Program-made: the position numbers and the translations under genes
From: Chionis minor
Lineage: Eukaryota; Chordata; Aves; Charadriiformes; Chionididae
Reading direction: 5' to 3'
DNA length: 64,000 nt
Assembly: GCA_013398295.1 (NCBI GenBank)
Contig: VZSF01009849.1
Coordinates: forward strand, 62,001-126,000
Part shown: piece after piece, positions 48,358-59,905 of the stretch
How positions within the stretch are numbered: the stretch's first letter is position 1
How the letters are laid out: every line of letters starts with the position of its first letter
Notes under the pieces: model-generated
Told to the model about the DNA's origin: nothing
What the model saw: only the letters and a program-made list of their open reading frames with translations
Databases searched by the model: none

Positions 48358-50004
48358 GTGAGATACCAGGAAAGGGAAAAAAGCTGTTATTAAATGAAAT
48401 TATTTCCCTCAAATTTCTCCCTTGGGTCAGGAAAAAACTTCCAGGAACAAGGGAATTTGGGATTCTTTTGCCCATGAAGTGGAAGGAGTTTCTGGGATAT
48501 AGATTGAGAGAACCAATCAACAAGTCAAATGATTAAAGATGTGATTGAATGCTTTTTGCCTTTGCTCATCAGAAAATGGGAATGGGCTGTGGCTCAGTTT
48601 GCCTGATGCTGACATAGTTACTGCTGTCTACCAGCAAGTCAGGAGTGTTAGATAGTATTAATGTGTTAACGGGGGAATATATGCACCCATCTCCCCGCAG
48701 TCAGCCTACTACGTGTTCCCTGTATTTTGTCTGTGGGTCGCAGTGAGCAGTCTTAAGGTGCTGAGGTCGGAGTTAGCCAACTGCATCTGAGGCTGTGTCC
48801 TCAGCAGAGAAACTTACGTTTCCTAGTAGGTTTGCACATGCTAGTGTGGGTTCTCCATAAATGATTGTATTATATGTGTATCCCCAAAGGATGTCTGTGT
48901 ATTATTTACAAGTAGGTGTGTAAAACTGTGCTGCCAATTTCACACAAAAATATTTACTTTAGATTCATCTTGTGAGAGGGGAGAGGCAACACTGGAAGTA
49001 GTTGTGTAAAAATTAGTCATGGAAGGCCAGTATCTGAACATGTTGAAAATTGATTTGGCGGAATGTGTATGTGATTAGTCTGGATGTTGATGCTATCTTG
49101 ATGAGTACTTTCCTTTGCTTTTACTGATTCTTTTTCATGCAGACTATACAACAACAACTGTAATGTTGAGTTAATGAAGGTTGGGGTTTTTTTGTGGAGG
49201 ACATATATATAATTGCAGGGAAATAAAACATCTGTGCAATGTATATTGCATATTTGTATCTGTCCTTAATTGTTACAGTTTTTCCCTTTGGATTTTCAGA
49301 ACTGGAGACTGTGGAGTGTTATTGAATCTTTGTTGCTCCTAAGATCCCGGGTTGATATTTAGAAATAGTGGGCTATATAACATGACTGATTTGATTTTGC
49401 TTTCTGTGCACTGCAGCTTTAAATTTCTAAAAAGTCAAGGCAGCATCTTAAAATAAGAAGCGGGTGCAGACTCCACTTCCTGGAGCCTTTGCTTTTGTTC
49501 TTTCTTGTTTTTTGTCTAAAATAAGTCATTCAGAATAAAAGCCTATTTTTGTTCTTTGTGGGTGGAAAAAACTTACCTCCCTTGGTTCTCATACTGTGCA
49601 CATCACCGTGATATATGTACGCCCGGTGTTAGTATCTGGGAGGTACCAGATAAAGCCTTCAGTTACTTTGATCTACTAGTCATGTGTTAAAAGTAGGAAT
49701 AAAAGTTCCTCTTTAAAATATGGTGATTTTGAGGTATTTGCAGTGTTGTGCTTTCCATCCCCCAGCATTTTGTAAATGTAGGAGAGTAATGTGAAGGGAT
49801 CGCTTGAACCGTTGCGTGAGGGCGGCCACCCTTACTGTGGAGTGGAGTTTTTGTAACACATGGACATGAAACACAAGGGCTTAGGAGAAGGTATGCTGTG
49901 GTCAACTGAGGGGGCAAGTAGAATTTCTACAGTTCACAGAGGAGACAGGTATTTAAACTACAGAAATAGAAAATAGAGCTTATGAGGTCACTTCTTCCCC
50001 TCCC
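48358..50004. other. no gene seen
   Basis: Unique AT-rich sequence. 49100-49260 contains TATATATA and TGTATATTGCATATTTG words. Nothing supports a gene. Confidence 0.55.
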
Positions 50005-50155
50005 GCTGCTCCCCAAGGCAGGATTTTTAATACCTAAACTATTTTTGACAGATGACTGTTTAGCCTGTTCAGAAAAATTCAAATGATGGAGACTCCACAA
50101 CTTCCCAAGGCAATCTATTCCAGTGCTCAACTGTCCTAACCATTATTCACATTTA
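50005..50155 (-). repeat. CR1-type LINE fragment, antisense
   Basis: 'ggcaggatttttaataccta', 'ttttgacagatgactgttta', 'gatggagactccacaacttc' and 'aaggcaatctattccagtgc' follow in order the antisense of the CR1 segment upstream of its 3' end ('gcactggaacaggttgcctagggaggttgtggagtctccatc'). The copy is old and truncated at both ends. Confidence 0.8.
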
Positions 50156-51719
50156 ATTTGTAGAGGACACAAAGGCTGACATAGCTTCCATACTAAAAGG
50201 AAGGGACTTTGAGAAATATGGGATCTTTAATTTCAGTGGGCTGGTTCTCCTGTGATGTGAAAGATTGTTTTTTCCCAGCACACAGGGCTTAGTGGTATAG
50301 GTTGGGCACCTGGAAGAAAGCAGCTGCTACATCGCCATTTCCAGAGCTGCTTTCAATCCTGAGGACTCGGGAACTGGTACAACTGGCCCCTCCTTGTGGT
50401 TTGAGACCAGAGCATGGGTACCAACACATTCCTTGTTCTCCCAGAAACTTTGTGTCACTAGAACTGTGAATTTTGTCTGTTTTTCTGGTATTTCTGAACA
50501 CGTGCAGGACGTATGCAGTAAATAAACAAAGATGGGAGACTTACAGGAGGGTGGGACAGCAGCATGAAGAGCAACCACAGCCGCTGGGTTATCTAGTACC
50601 CACCTGTGATGTATGCAGGGAGGGAAGGGAGAAAAAGGGAGGAAGGACTAGAAAATATGCTAGAAGGGCTGAGGGGTATTAAAAACCTTCACATAAGGAA
50701 GCGAGGCAAAGATGCATAGGAAGGGACTGAGTTCTGGTAGCTGTATGCTGTTGTCAAAGTCAAAATGCAGAAGCTCAGTACGATTTATGTTTGTGTCAGT
50801 TCCCCTCTGCAGAAGCGCTGCAGCTGGAAGTGTTGATGTAGTAAGCTGTCATGCAGGGCATGTTTCAGCCATGAGTTCTAATTCATGTTACGTTTGTGTA
50901 GGATTCTCAAAAAGTGGGCCAACATGGTTCTTCTGGACCAGCAGCTGATAGCTTGTTCTGCAGGGCAGAAACTGTCTTTTAGTTTGTGCCGTACCTTATC
51001 CACCCTCTGCTGCCACCAAACAAACTGCAAGAGGAATAACGTGTTTTTTCCCCTAGTGAAATGGGTTCTGAGGGGAAAATCTGCAGGCCTAGGAAGGTGT
51101 GCTGTTAGGGATTGCACTGTCACAGCCACAGCTGGGGCGGTCAGAGTTGTTGATATAGCTTGGATGGAAAAAGGGCCAGCCACACTGCCTTGCTCTTATG
51201 ATAGTTGGATGTCTCAAAGATCATTTAAGTGTCTTTGGTGGACAGTGGCCATCTGGACTTACTCGGATTCTGGGCTAGAGTGAATACCTGGTCTTGGGTT
51301 ATTGAGTGAGCCATTAGTGGAGATTTGGAATGTGAAGCAGACAAAGCCACCTGAGACCCTGGCTGTGTGCGCTGGCTGTGATTTTCTCTCTTTTTTTTTT
51401 CTTTTTCCTTCCCCTAGATGCACACAGGGTAGCTGAGATGCTCCCACTGTAACTGTTGTTGTGCCTAGTGTGTTTTCTGAAACATCCTTTCTTAGGTGGG
51501 CTGAGAGCTCTCCCTAGCCGGTACGTTTGTTTCTCTTGTTGAAGGAGTAGCCTATGTAGACATCCATATCCCTGCCCCTCTTGTAGCTCATGCCAGGTAG
51601 ATACAGAATCGGGAGCGGCTTAGATCTGCGTGGCAGCACCCTCTATGACAGGTGATTTCCTGGCATATTGGACTAGCAAGCCATTCTCAGCCTTCAAAAC
51701 TTTATTGTCAAAATTTTAG
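50156..51719. other. no gene seen
   Basis: Unique sequence with moderate GC and several composition-driven frames (50885-51283 plus, 50878-51183 minus). A T-rich run lies at 51391-51400. Confidence 0.5.
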
Positions 51720-51960
51720 CTGACGACTGTTAAATTTTACTGTTGCGTTTGGTTTGGATCTGCTGCAAATTAAATCTGACTTCCTCGACCAGTCTTTACA
51801 ATGCCATCTGCTGGAAGGGATGCAAGAGTACTGCCTTAGCCAATCTCCGGATCGGGTAGCTTTACCTGAGCTCTCTTTGTGGCTGAAGCAGATAAGATCT
51901 TCCCTCAGCTCTCATCCTGTCAGGTATTTCAGTGCATCGGTAATACTTTAATTAAAATGG
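51720..51960. promoter_or_regulatory. candidate conserved noncoding element with weak CTCF-like word
   Basis: Non-repetitive sequence, open in one plus frame from 51724 to 51951 but with an in-frame TGA at 51721 and no ATG near its start. GCCATCTGCTGG (51803-51814) is the reverse of a CCAGCAGATGGC-type weak CTCF core. A TTTAATTAAAA word lies at 51947-51957. Acceptor-like 'aaaattttag' and donor-like CTGTCAG|GTATTT flank it, so an exon is a second possibility. Confidence 0.25.
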
Positions 51961-52194
51961 CAAAGTGTAGTAAATCTAATAGATATCTCTAGGTTATACA
52001 AATACCTTAAACCTGAGCACATTTTTAGGTACAAAAGGGTTAACTGCACATAGTTTCATAGTCGTGTGGAAAAAGAACGACACCTTTTTCTTTATCAGCC
52101 ATTTTGGTGCTGTCTTTTTTAATCATTTCAGGCTTTGAACTCCTGCTCTGAAAGAGAGTCTCTGTCTCTTCATCTTCAGCAGCTGCCAGGTCTG
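51961..52194. other. no gene seen
   Basis: Unique sequence, no supported feature. Confidence 0.55.
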
Positions 52195-52320
52195 GAGGCC
52201 TAATCAATGCAGGTTATTGATAGCAAATCAATTAATGCAGACAAAGGATCAAAATTAAGGAGCTTTCACTAAATTAATAAGTGATTCCAAGTCTTTTAAC
52301 AGAGTGCCTCAGATAAGGGC
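52195..52320. promoter_or_regulatory. candidate conserved noncoding element, PBX/HOX- and TCF-like words
   Basis: CCTAATCAATGC, TTATTGATAG and AAATCAATTAATGC are spaced within 40 bp. They are followed by ACAAAGGATCAAAATTAAGG and AAATTAATAAGTG. This density of ATCAAT/TAATTA words is typical of developmental enhancers. No repeat and no open frame overlap it. Confidence 0.35.
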
Positions 52321-53240
52321 AGCTCAGTCTTCTGGGACAGCAGCCTCCAGTCCTGTGTTCCAAAGACAATCAGATGGAAAGAGAGAGCTCTGCTTTTACA
52401 TTTCTTTCGCCATTTAAATAAGCTGTTCTGTTCAATAGGAAGTGCTTAAAATCTGAGTCTGGAAAGGCTGCCAGAAAGCAGGTCCTAACTGAAAAGAGCA
52501 GATTTGTCTGCATAAGGATGTCATGGTCTTGCTCAGCTGATTCAGGGACGACTAGTTATTTCAAAAGCCGGATTTATATAAGATACCATCCACCACCAGA
52601 GTTAAGGTTCGCTTCAATAGCAGATATATCTGAAATTGGACGAGAGATGTCCTCAGAAACAACCAGATGCAGAAGAGCCTAGAATAATTTGGAGCTCCTG
52701 ACAGACCCAGCTCTTCTGCCCTATGGCATGCCCTCCTGGGAGGGAGATGGTGGGCCAGACTCAATCCAGACTCCTTGCAGTTGGTTCCTTCCCTGCCAGG
52801 AAGGGTCAGACAAGCTGCCTGGTGTTCCTAGGAGAGCCATGCCTGCTTCATGGCCCTCAGCCTGACCTAAGGGGCTGGCTGGAGACCTGAAGGCTGGCAG
52901 CTCCCACCAGTTACTGCAGCTTTTCCACCTTCTCTCCTTCCTCAACCAAGGGAAACCCACCAGCAGTGCCATGCAGGAAGAGAGCATCTTTGGTATTTCT
53001 GTGCCTGTAGTGCTGCCTGCTATCTCCTTCTATTTTCCTGCTTAATAAGAAGGGCCATTCTTTGAAACACCAGGAACTCTCCTGCTGTGACAGTAATTAA
53101 CAGGGATGGAGATGGGAAGTAGATGACAGGAGTACAAATACAGCATGTACCTCGCTGAGGATGAAGAATGGTTCAGGCCCCCCTCACAGCGTGGCAGAGA
53201 CACTGTCTCCCTCTTTGTGCCTCACCGGGTTGCATCAGGT
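52321..53240. other. no gene seen; GC-richer segment
   Basis: 52700-52990 is GC-richer and open on the minus strand without recognisable content. An ATG at 53145 opens 111 codons through the following minisatellites; the reading is Ala/Arg/Pro/Ser-rich and composition-driven. Confidence 0.45.
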
Positions 53241-53341
53241 CAAGGTGCCACCAGTGCCCCAAGGTGCCACCAGTGCTCCAAGGTGTGGGCTGCACGGGGC
53301 TGGGCGCTGTCCCCAGGCGCTGTCCCCAGGCGCTGTCCCCG
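53241..53341 (+). repeat. two adjacent GC-rich minisatellites
   Basis: A 19-bp unit CAAGGTGCCACCAGTGCCC occurs at 53241 and 53260 with a partial third copy at 53279. A 13-bp unit GGCGCTGTCCCCA occurs at 53303, 53316 and 53329. Neither period is a multiple of three, yet frames stay open because the units lack stops. Confidence 0.85.
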
Positions 53342-54419
53342 CCAGCGCTGTGCTCTGTGGGCTGAGCAGGAAGGTGAGAGCAGTCTGCTGGCACCTGCCA
53401 AGAGACCACAAGAAGGGATCCGGTGGCCTGCTCTTGTTTACACACTTCATCCCGTGATGCCTGGGCAAATTTTGAATTAAGCTCCTGTAGTTTTTGGTTG
53501 TAAGCCTAATTGCAAGCCATTTGGTGTTAAAGAGTAGTATTTTTTTACAGTGTTTGAAAGATTCCTTGTGACTAAAATGGCTGCAGCTTCCAAAACTTCT
53601 GACTAGAAGCTTATGCCAGCAGTGCTAATATTTACATGAATGTGTGGAGCCCTTGTCATTGCTGATAGCAGAATTGTACCTGAATTCCAAGCTTATTGGG
53701 TGAAGTTTCATGTAGTAGAAGGATTCTCTCGTATTCCTGCTACGCTGTCTGCTGATCTCTGCCTGGCTGTCCGTTGCCATCCGTTGCCTATTCTTCTGCT
53801 GGCTCTGAAATCCAGTCTTTTATCTTCATCTGCCTACCTCTGGACTTAAAACAGCAACACAGCTGATGGTGGTTGATGTAATCCACCGGTGATGATCCGC
53901 TCCTGCCAAAGAGTTACGAAGCTGGACACGTGGCATGGAGGCCTATGGACATTATAGTTGGCATTGCAGCCCAAAGCTTGGGTCACGTCTGAGGGAAGGA
54001 CTAGGTTTACTTATTGCCCTGAATCGAATGCATGAGTTGTAATACTGCAAAAAGTGGTTCACTGAGGGTACCGTGCTGCTGTTCTTTGTTTCTTTGCCTG
54101 TTGGGAATGACTGTTGTTGCTATACTGCATCTTGCTTACTTCAGGCAGGCTTTGCAGCCCTTAGATGTGCTCTGCTTTGCCTTTCTTCCACCGCTTTCAG
54201 TTTCCTCCTACAAACGCCTGCGCTGACTGCAGTTCTCTGCAGCCACACGTCTCAGTAACTGCTTAACCTAGAAATTCATTGCTAAAAAGATCTGACATTA
54301 TAACACCCTGGAAAAGACTCCTGTCTCCCCCTTCCCTCTCCCTGGTCCTTCTCTTTTCTTTTCCCAGGATATATGAAAAGCCGTAACCACCAAATCAAAA
54401 GCTATTTGATTTTTGTACT
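53342..54419. other. no gene seen
   Basis: Unique sequence. A donor-like word (GCAGGAAG|GTGAGA) lies at 53365-53378 without a convincing exon because the minisatellite lies before it. Confidence 0.5.
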
Positions 54420-54560
54420 CCCTTGATAACTGGGCAGCTGATCTGTATCACCCGGCTAAGGCTTATCTGTTGCCTCCAGCCTACCTGCTGTAGCAATTGG
54501 CTCCTGCGGGGACAGCGCTGGGTTATAAAGTGAGACTGATACCGTGGTCAGGGCCTTTTG
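54420..54560 (+). promoter_or_regulatory. candidate TATA promoter with GATA/E-box/CCAAT words
   Basis: In order on the plus strand: TTGATAAC (54423-54430), CAGCTG E-box (54435-54440), TTATCT (54463-54468), inverted CCAAT box ATTGGCT (54496-54502) and TTATAAAG (54523-54530). CCAAT-to-TATA spacing (about 25 bp) is shorter than usual but workable, and a start would be expected near 54553-54558. A donor-like TTGTTG|GTGAGA follows at 54583. No CpG island is present. Each word is common; only the order and closeness are suggestive. Confidence 0.25.
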
Positions 54561-54708
54561 CTTTCTAACTGTGGCCATTGTTGGTGAGATGTTCCCAGGC
54601 AAGTGGCTTGGTTTTCTGGGAGGACTAGAAGGAAGAACTGGGCCTCTGGGATTTAGAAGTTCAAAGATACATTTTTAATCCCTATCTCTTTTTTTTTTTT
54701 TCTTTAAG

Positions 54709-54762
54709 TTGTGAAGTGATGTCAGGGAACGTACAGGGTCAACAGCACAGGCTAGAGCCAAG
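54709..54762 (+). other. exon-like 54-bp segment, product unknown
   Basis: A very long T tract (about 15 T, then ctttaag) gives a strong acceptor; the donor is AGCCAAG|GTAATG. A second donor, TTCCCAG|GTGAGA at 54801, would extend the segment, but all frames of the longer form are closed. In the 54-bp form one frame is open and holds an ATG at 54718 (gtgATGt). It lies about 150 bp after the promoter-like cluster at 54420-54560. No family was recognised. Confidence 0.17.
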
Positions 54763-55139
54763 GTAATGGGTTCATGGTTTTGCTTTAGCTCTTGAAGTTC
54801 CCAGGTGAGATCTTGGCCTTGTTAGGCAGGCATTGACCCACATGTGTTTTCAGCCTGTTCTGAAAACAATTCTAGTAGAGGAAAAAATGATAACTGCTGT
54901 ACTTAGTATACTACTTGCTCATTTTTAACTGTATTTTTTCTGTAACTTTTGAATGAGTTTACCAGGATGCTGAAGAGGCTGTAGATCCATATCTGCACAG
55001 CTGGGTGTAGGTAGCTCACTCCCAGCTACATAACACTGGTAGGATGTGGGAATAAGAGTGTTCCCACCATATCCCTTCTGGCTCAATCATGTCCTAACTG
55101 CAGTGATTCAATGTTCTGGAGCCACTGGCAAAGGCTGCG
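54763..55139. other. no gene seen
   Basis: Unique sequence without supported features. Confidence 0.5.
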
Positions 55140-55260
55140 CTCATGCTAGCACCTTTTAATAACCAAGATCGGAGATGACGAAGCAGGGGCTGCCATTATT
55201 CACCTTGTTCAGCCATCGCGTGCAATTAGATTTCTCTAATTGGGAACTAGCGTGAGGAGA
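55140..55260. promoter_or_regulatory. candidate conserved noncoding element with paired homeodomain sites
   Basis: CAATTAG (55223-55229) and CTAATTG (55235-55241) form a perfect inverted repeat with a 5-base spacer, giving two convergent homeodomain cores. The flanks ('ccattattcaccttgttcag', 'ccatcgcgtgc') are non-repetitive and keep CpGs. Function is inferred. Confidence 0.32.
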
Positions 55261-57031
55261 GAGGGAACAGAGTTAAACCAAATTGCCTTTCTTCACTGGA
55301 ACTGAGCAGTCTCGGCAGCACATGCAGCTTTTTTGGCAGTTTTGTTCAGGATTAGTTGGCAGTATAGATAAATCTGCATTTTGCTGTCCCAAGGAGAAGG
55401 GTAATGCAAGATAGTTCTTCCAGTGGGTGCTGTAAGGAGAAAAAAGCTGAGCTAGGTGGAGTGAGCAGCTGATAAGACTCAGCCAAGTGACAGAGATCAG
55501 CTGCAAGAAGTATGAAAATCAAAAAATGAGGTAGTAACTATAGAAGCTTCTGGGAAAGGCCTTCCCTCCATGCTGTCATTCCCAGCAGAGGTTGTTGGCC
55601 TGTACACCCTGTCCCAGCTTCAGCAGCAGCCACTGGGGTTGTATAGGGCTCCAGCAGAATACAGAGAGTCCACAGCCATTCTGCCATCCTGCCCATCAGC
55701 TCTCCTGTACAGCTGCTGCTTTGCTGAAGTGAAAAGCCACCCCCCTACTCTTTTTATTCTGCAATGCTGTTTTTAAAACTAGCACAGCCAGGCATGCAAT
55801 GTGTTTCAGTGTGGTTCTGCTTACGGAGGAAGGTGTGGTGGAGACTTAACTCCTCAGTTTTGCCTTCTTTAGATCTGTTATTGTGGCGATGCTCCCACCC
55901 ATCTCTAACAATACCTCCTGGCACAGCGATAGCCAGGCACTGGCAAGCTGCCTCAGTTTAGTGGCATGTATATTGTCTGATTCCTCTCTTTGCTAGGCTG
56001 GTCTGCCATATACAAACGAGCGGATCCATTCAGTTCACAAGCTAGCTCACTTCAAAACTATCTTTCATGTGTCTAATAACTAATACAAATGAAATAGTGT
56101 AAGAGTGAGCATGTACTCTCAGAATGGCTGCTTGCTGTGTCAGGGTGTTCTCCCTGATGTGAACTTACTCAGCTGAGTGTTAAGCCCTTCAGCCAGCCTA
56201 ATAAATATTGTTTTGGTATTGCTCCCAAGCACTCACATTGACCACTGAGATAAATGCGGGATTTTTTGCTTTCAAGTGGGCAAAACTGTTCCAGTTGGTG
56301 GTCTTTGTGTTCCCAACAGCCTAGAGCAAGCCAAAGTCCTAATGTACTGTAGGACTCCATAGCTTGGCTCTGATGCTGACGCTCAGACATCCAGCAGCAT
56401 CAGCTGGCAGTGTGTGAAACGCTGCCTGCTACTGAGTCACTTACAGGCCCCCTTCTCTGCACCTAGATCTTAGACAAGGAGGCGCTGCGGTAATGCTTTG
56501 ATAAGCCCTGGCAGTTTTATGGTTTGAAACAAATTCAGGATTAGATGTTTGCAAATAGCTGTACCCAGGAAAAAACCCAACTGCTTCATACATCGGTAGT
56601 ACTTCTCTATAGTTAAGACAAATTATTTTATACTCTAAGACTGTGTAATTGCAAGTGGTCAAGATACCAAAGCTCAGCTTGGGCAGCAAATGACCATGTG
56701 GACTGTTATCTTCACTGAGCGGTGAAATGCCCTTGTTTAAACCACCAGAATGAAGAGCTCCTACGTCCCCAATGATTTGAACCAAAATGTTCTATTCTGC
56801 ATTACAGTTAAAGGCTGTGTATAATTTGTTGCCACAGCCCAGCAGATACACCATAATTTGCTAAGCCAAGGAAACTTCACTGTTTGCAATCACATGGCCA
56901 TGCCGTGCTTCTCCTCTGGTTGAATTCAAGTGACTCCATCACAGCTGCATAAACACTTGAGTTTTAAAAAGGCCTTTAAAATGTGTGCTTGTATTTGTCT
57001 GCACATATCAGACCTTGACACCTGAATGCAG
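55261..57031. other. no gene seen
   Basis: Unique sequence. Minus frames at 56169-56390 and 56441-56785 have no recognisable content. Confidence 0.5.
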
Positions 57032-57096
57032 GAAGTAGATGTGCAGACACATTGGCTTCACATCCTCAAAACAAGCTGTGCCCATTCCAGTACCAG
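57032..57096 (+). other. exon-like segment, product unknown
   Basis: Acceptor 'cttgacacctgaatgcag' is mediocre; donor GTACCAG|GTATGT is strong. The 65-bp interval is open in two frames. A continuous 146-codon frame without a leading ATG runs on to 57492 past a second splice-like pair (acceptor catggatttctgcag near 57151; donor CTGACA|GTAAGA near 57237). No family was recognised. Confidence 0.15.
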
Positions 57097-59811
57097 GTAT
57101 GTATCAGGAGGGTGCCTCAGATACGTGATTTTTACCCATGGATTTCTGCAGTAGAAGTACCATCATTGGCCAGGAATTCCTGGCATTCATTCCTGTGTGA
57201 TATTGCTGATTGGCAGAGTGTTATGGTGCTGACAGTAAGAATCTTTTTTTCTCCTGTAAGAAATGTTATATACATACCTGTTCCATCCTCTCACCCAATA
57301 CCTTCTAGATCCAGCGTAGAGCCCACTCAAAATCCAGAGAGCACCATGAGGTGTGATAGTTTTGCAAGGCTTGTAAGGGGTAGAGCCTTTTGTGTTACCG
57401 CTGTGATTGAGCTTTCCCTTTGTTGTACTTTTCCCTTCACAACTGGCCCAGATGTCCTTGTGTTCATCATCCAAAAGCTCTTGGAGAGCTGAGACAGCGT
57501 TATAGCCCTGGCTGCAATGAAAGGTCTGAAGTTCCACCCATGTTTGGAAGTGAATGTGCATAGTTTAGCGACCAGAAGTGAGTCCTTGTTGGTTGGTTGT
57601 TTTCACATTAGGAACAGCAACAATAAACTCCTCTGAGACTTTGTTCTGCAAGTGTTCCCTGGTGGGCAAAGAGTCAGATGGTGGTAGAAGCGCCAGAGAG
57701 CTCATGGGATGGCATGTTTCTGCAAAATGCAGTTAGACTCCAAATCTGGAGAAATACAAATCATTGCATTATTCTGCTCCTAGAAAGAGAAAACAAGGTC
57801 TAACAAGCACGTTACAGAGCTCAGATGCGTGCCACTACCGCAACAGTGTTGCCTTCCCATTAAGGCAATGAACTGAAGTCTGCAAAAGGCAGTAAAATAC
57901 CTTCAGGATTGTCGGAATTTCTGTAGCGTGGCAGCAAGCCATTGTATAGCAGTCGACAGAAGTAAAACCATTTGTCCTTACGGTATGGCACCATATACTG
58001 TCTCCAACCAAAATGCAAACTCTCATCAAATAGGTGTGTTGGGTGAAAGCTAGGAGGGGAAGGGATAGCACAGAGACAGTGGCACACCTAAGAGGAGACT
58101 GACCTTGCTGGGCCGCTGCCTGTTAGAGCCCTGCCCACTGGAAGGCACAGTTTTGGCAATGACTCTTTTAGTATGCAGCTGAGCATTATTTTTTATCTAG
58201 TGCAATTTGAAAGTAGTCAGGATCTAAAAAGCTGTGAAGTGCAATGACACTGAGCAACTGGCAGTGCTGCCAGCATTGATAGAAGCACATATTTGAGCTG
58301 GCACTGAGAACAGAAAATCGCGCTTTAAAAAATATGTTTGACAACAGAAAACAAAGAGTTTGCCACCATTGTCCTACTGGGTCAGGTAAGAACTCCTCAG
58401 GAAAAGCTGAACACAAGTAACTGCTACAGTCCAGCCGCGGGACACCAGCGTTTTCTGTAATGGAAGCAGTTCTCATTTTTGCTTGCTTAGCAGTTTTGAT
58501 TTTGCTTGCAGGAAAATCAAATAAAATCTCTTCCCCACCCCCTGCAGTGAGTGATTCCACATATAGCTGTCATAAAGTGTAGCAAGGGATTGGGCTGGGC
58601 TTGCGCAGTGTTTCTGTTACTTGAGCCATGAAGAGAGTCGCTGAAATTCTCAGCACTGAAAGCTCTCTGACTCCATTTGCTAGGAGAGAACGTGGCAGGG
58701 GACAGTCTTCTCTGCTCACTGTCAACAACAGGGGAGGGAGCTGTTTGCAGGTGGATGGGAGATGGTACCAGTGCAATTAAAAAAAAATAATTATAAAAGC
58801 AGGTAAAGAATCACTCCCCTCCATATGAGTATTTTACAGTGCCTGAGATGAGCAAGAGCATAGGTACTCTTATGGCTTTGAAACACAAGGAACTCCCCAT
58901 TATAAATTCTGCTTTTCTGTGCACTAATGGTTTTAAAAATACCACTTTCCTCCTCTCCCACTCCTTGCAGAAACAGCGTCCCTTTACTCCCTGTAGCATA
59001 CACACAATTCTTCTTGCAAAGTGCACAATCTCTCCTTCCCCTTACTAAACTGAAATTCAGAATTTCAGCCTGAGTTCCCAGAAGAGGTGGTGATGCTTAG
59101 TGTAAGGCAGTTTATTCTATCTGATGGCTTATTATTATCACTCACTTCACTTTTCTCCTTTATCTCAAAGCAATTGTTAAAGGAACCAGTGCAGCTTCAC
59201 CATCCCTAGTTAGCAAGAAAACTCATGTCTCTTTGTTTAGCAGCGCAGGCTTTGCTAAGACTGTTATTTCAGGGCTGCATTTAGAAAAACTGGCCATGTC
59301 ATTGGTTTTTTGTAGTGACCAGAATGGTATTTATGATCAGTATGGCCTGAATAGAGGCAGAAAGGGTGTAGTATTTGTACTTGGAAGAGCTCTGCAGGGA
59401 CATCCAGGTGAAGAAGAAAATATGGGGTGAAAATGAAGGACCCTAAATGTAGAGTGGTCCTGTTGTGGGTATAGACTCCCTTTCTCCTGACAGGGAAAGG
59501 GAAGGGAGCTAACGCCTGTCAGAGGTGAAACTCTATTTCTGATCCGGACAAAAACATCTAGAACACTACTATTTTCTTCTCATGCTGTCTGTGTGCTCTT
59601 TTTTACCTCCTGCAGTTGGATGAAATACTCATGTTGTTTCCTTGATAGAAGCTTACTCTGTGTGTGTATGTGTATAAATACAATGTCTTCCTTACAGTAT
59701 TTAAGAAATAAAAAAAGAGGTTACTCTCTGGTAGCAGTGATGGATTCCAGTGTGCATGAATGAAGATCAGTAGAGCCTGGTGAAGTATAACCTCCCCCTC
59801 TGCAGGGGGGA
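57097..59811. other. no gene seen
   Basis: Unique sequence. Several 60-120-codon frames on the minus strand (57187-57561, 58186-58560) lack recognisable domains and splice support. Confidence 0.5.
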
Positions 59812-59905
59812 AAGCTGAGCAACAAAGCTGAGGTGACTTGAGTAAGACGATGTGAGACAGAATTAGGAACGGGAATCGGGAATTTTCTACTTAAGTCTTT
59901 GGCTT
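59812..59905 (-). repeat. MIR-like SINE fragment, antisense
   Basis: 'gctgaggtgacttgagtaag' with 'cagaattaggaacgggaatc' suits the antisense MIR order 'gttaagtgacttgcccaaggtcacac...cagagccgggaatcgaac'. Diverged and short. Confidence 0.45.

Noticed and set aside
53145..53480. 111-codon ATG frame
   Set aside because: It runs through two GC-rich minisatellites, several other frames are open at the same place, and the content is Ala/Arg/Pro-rich from composition.
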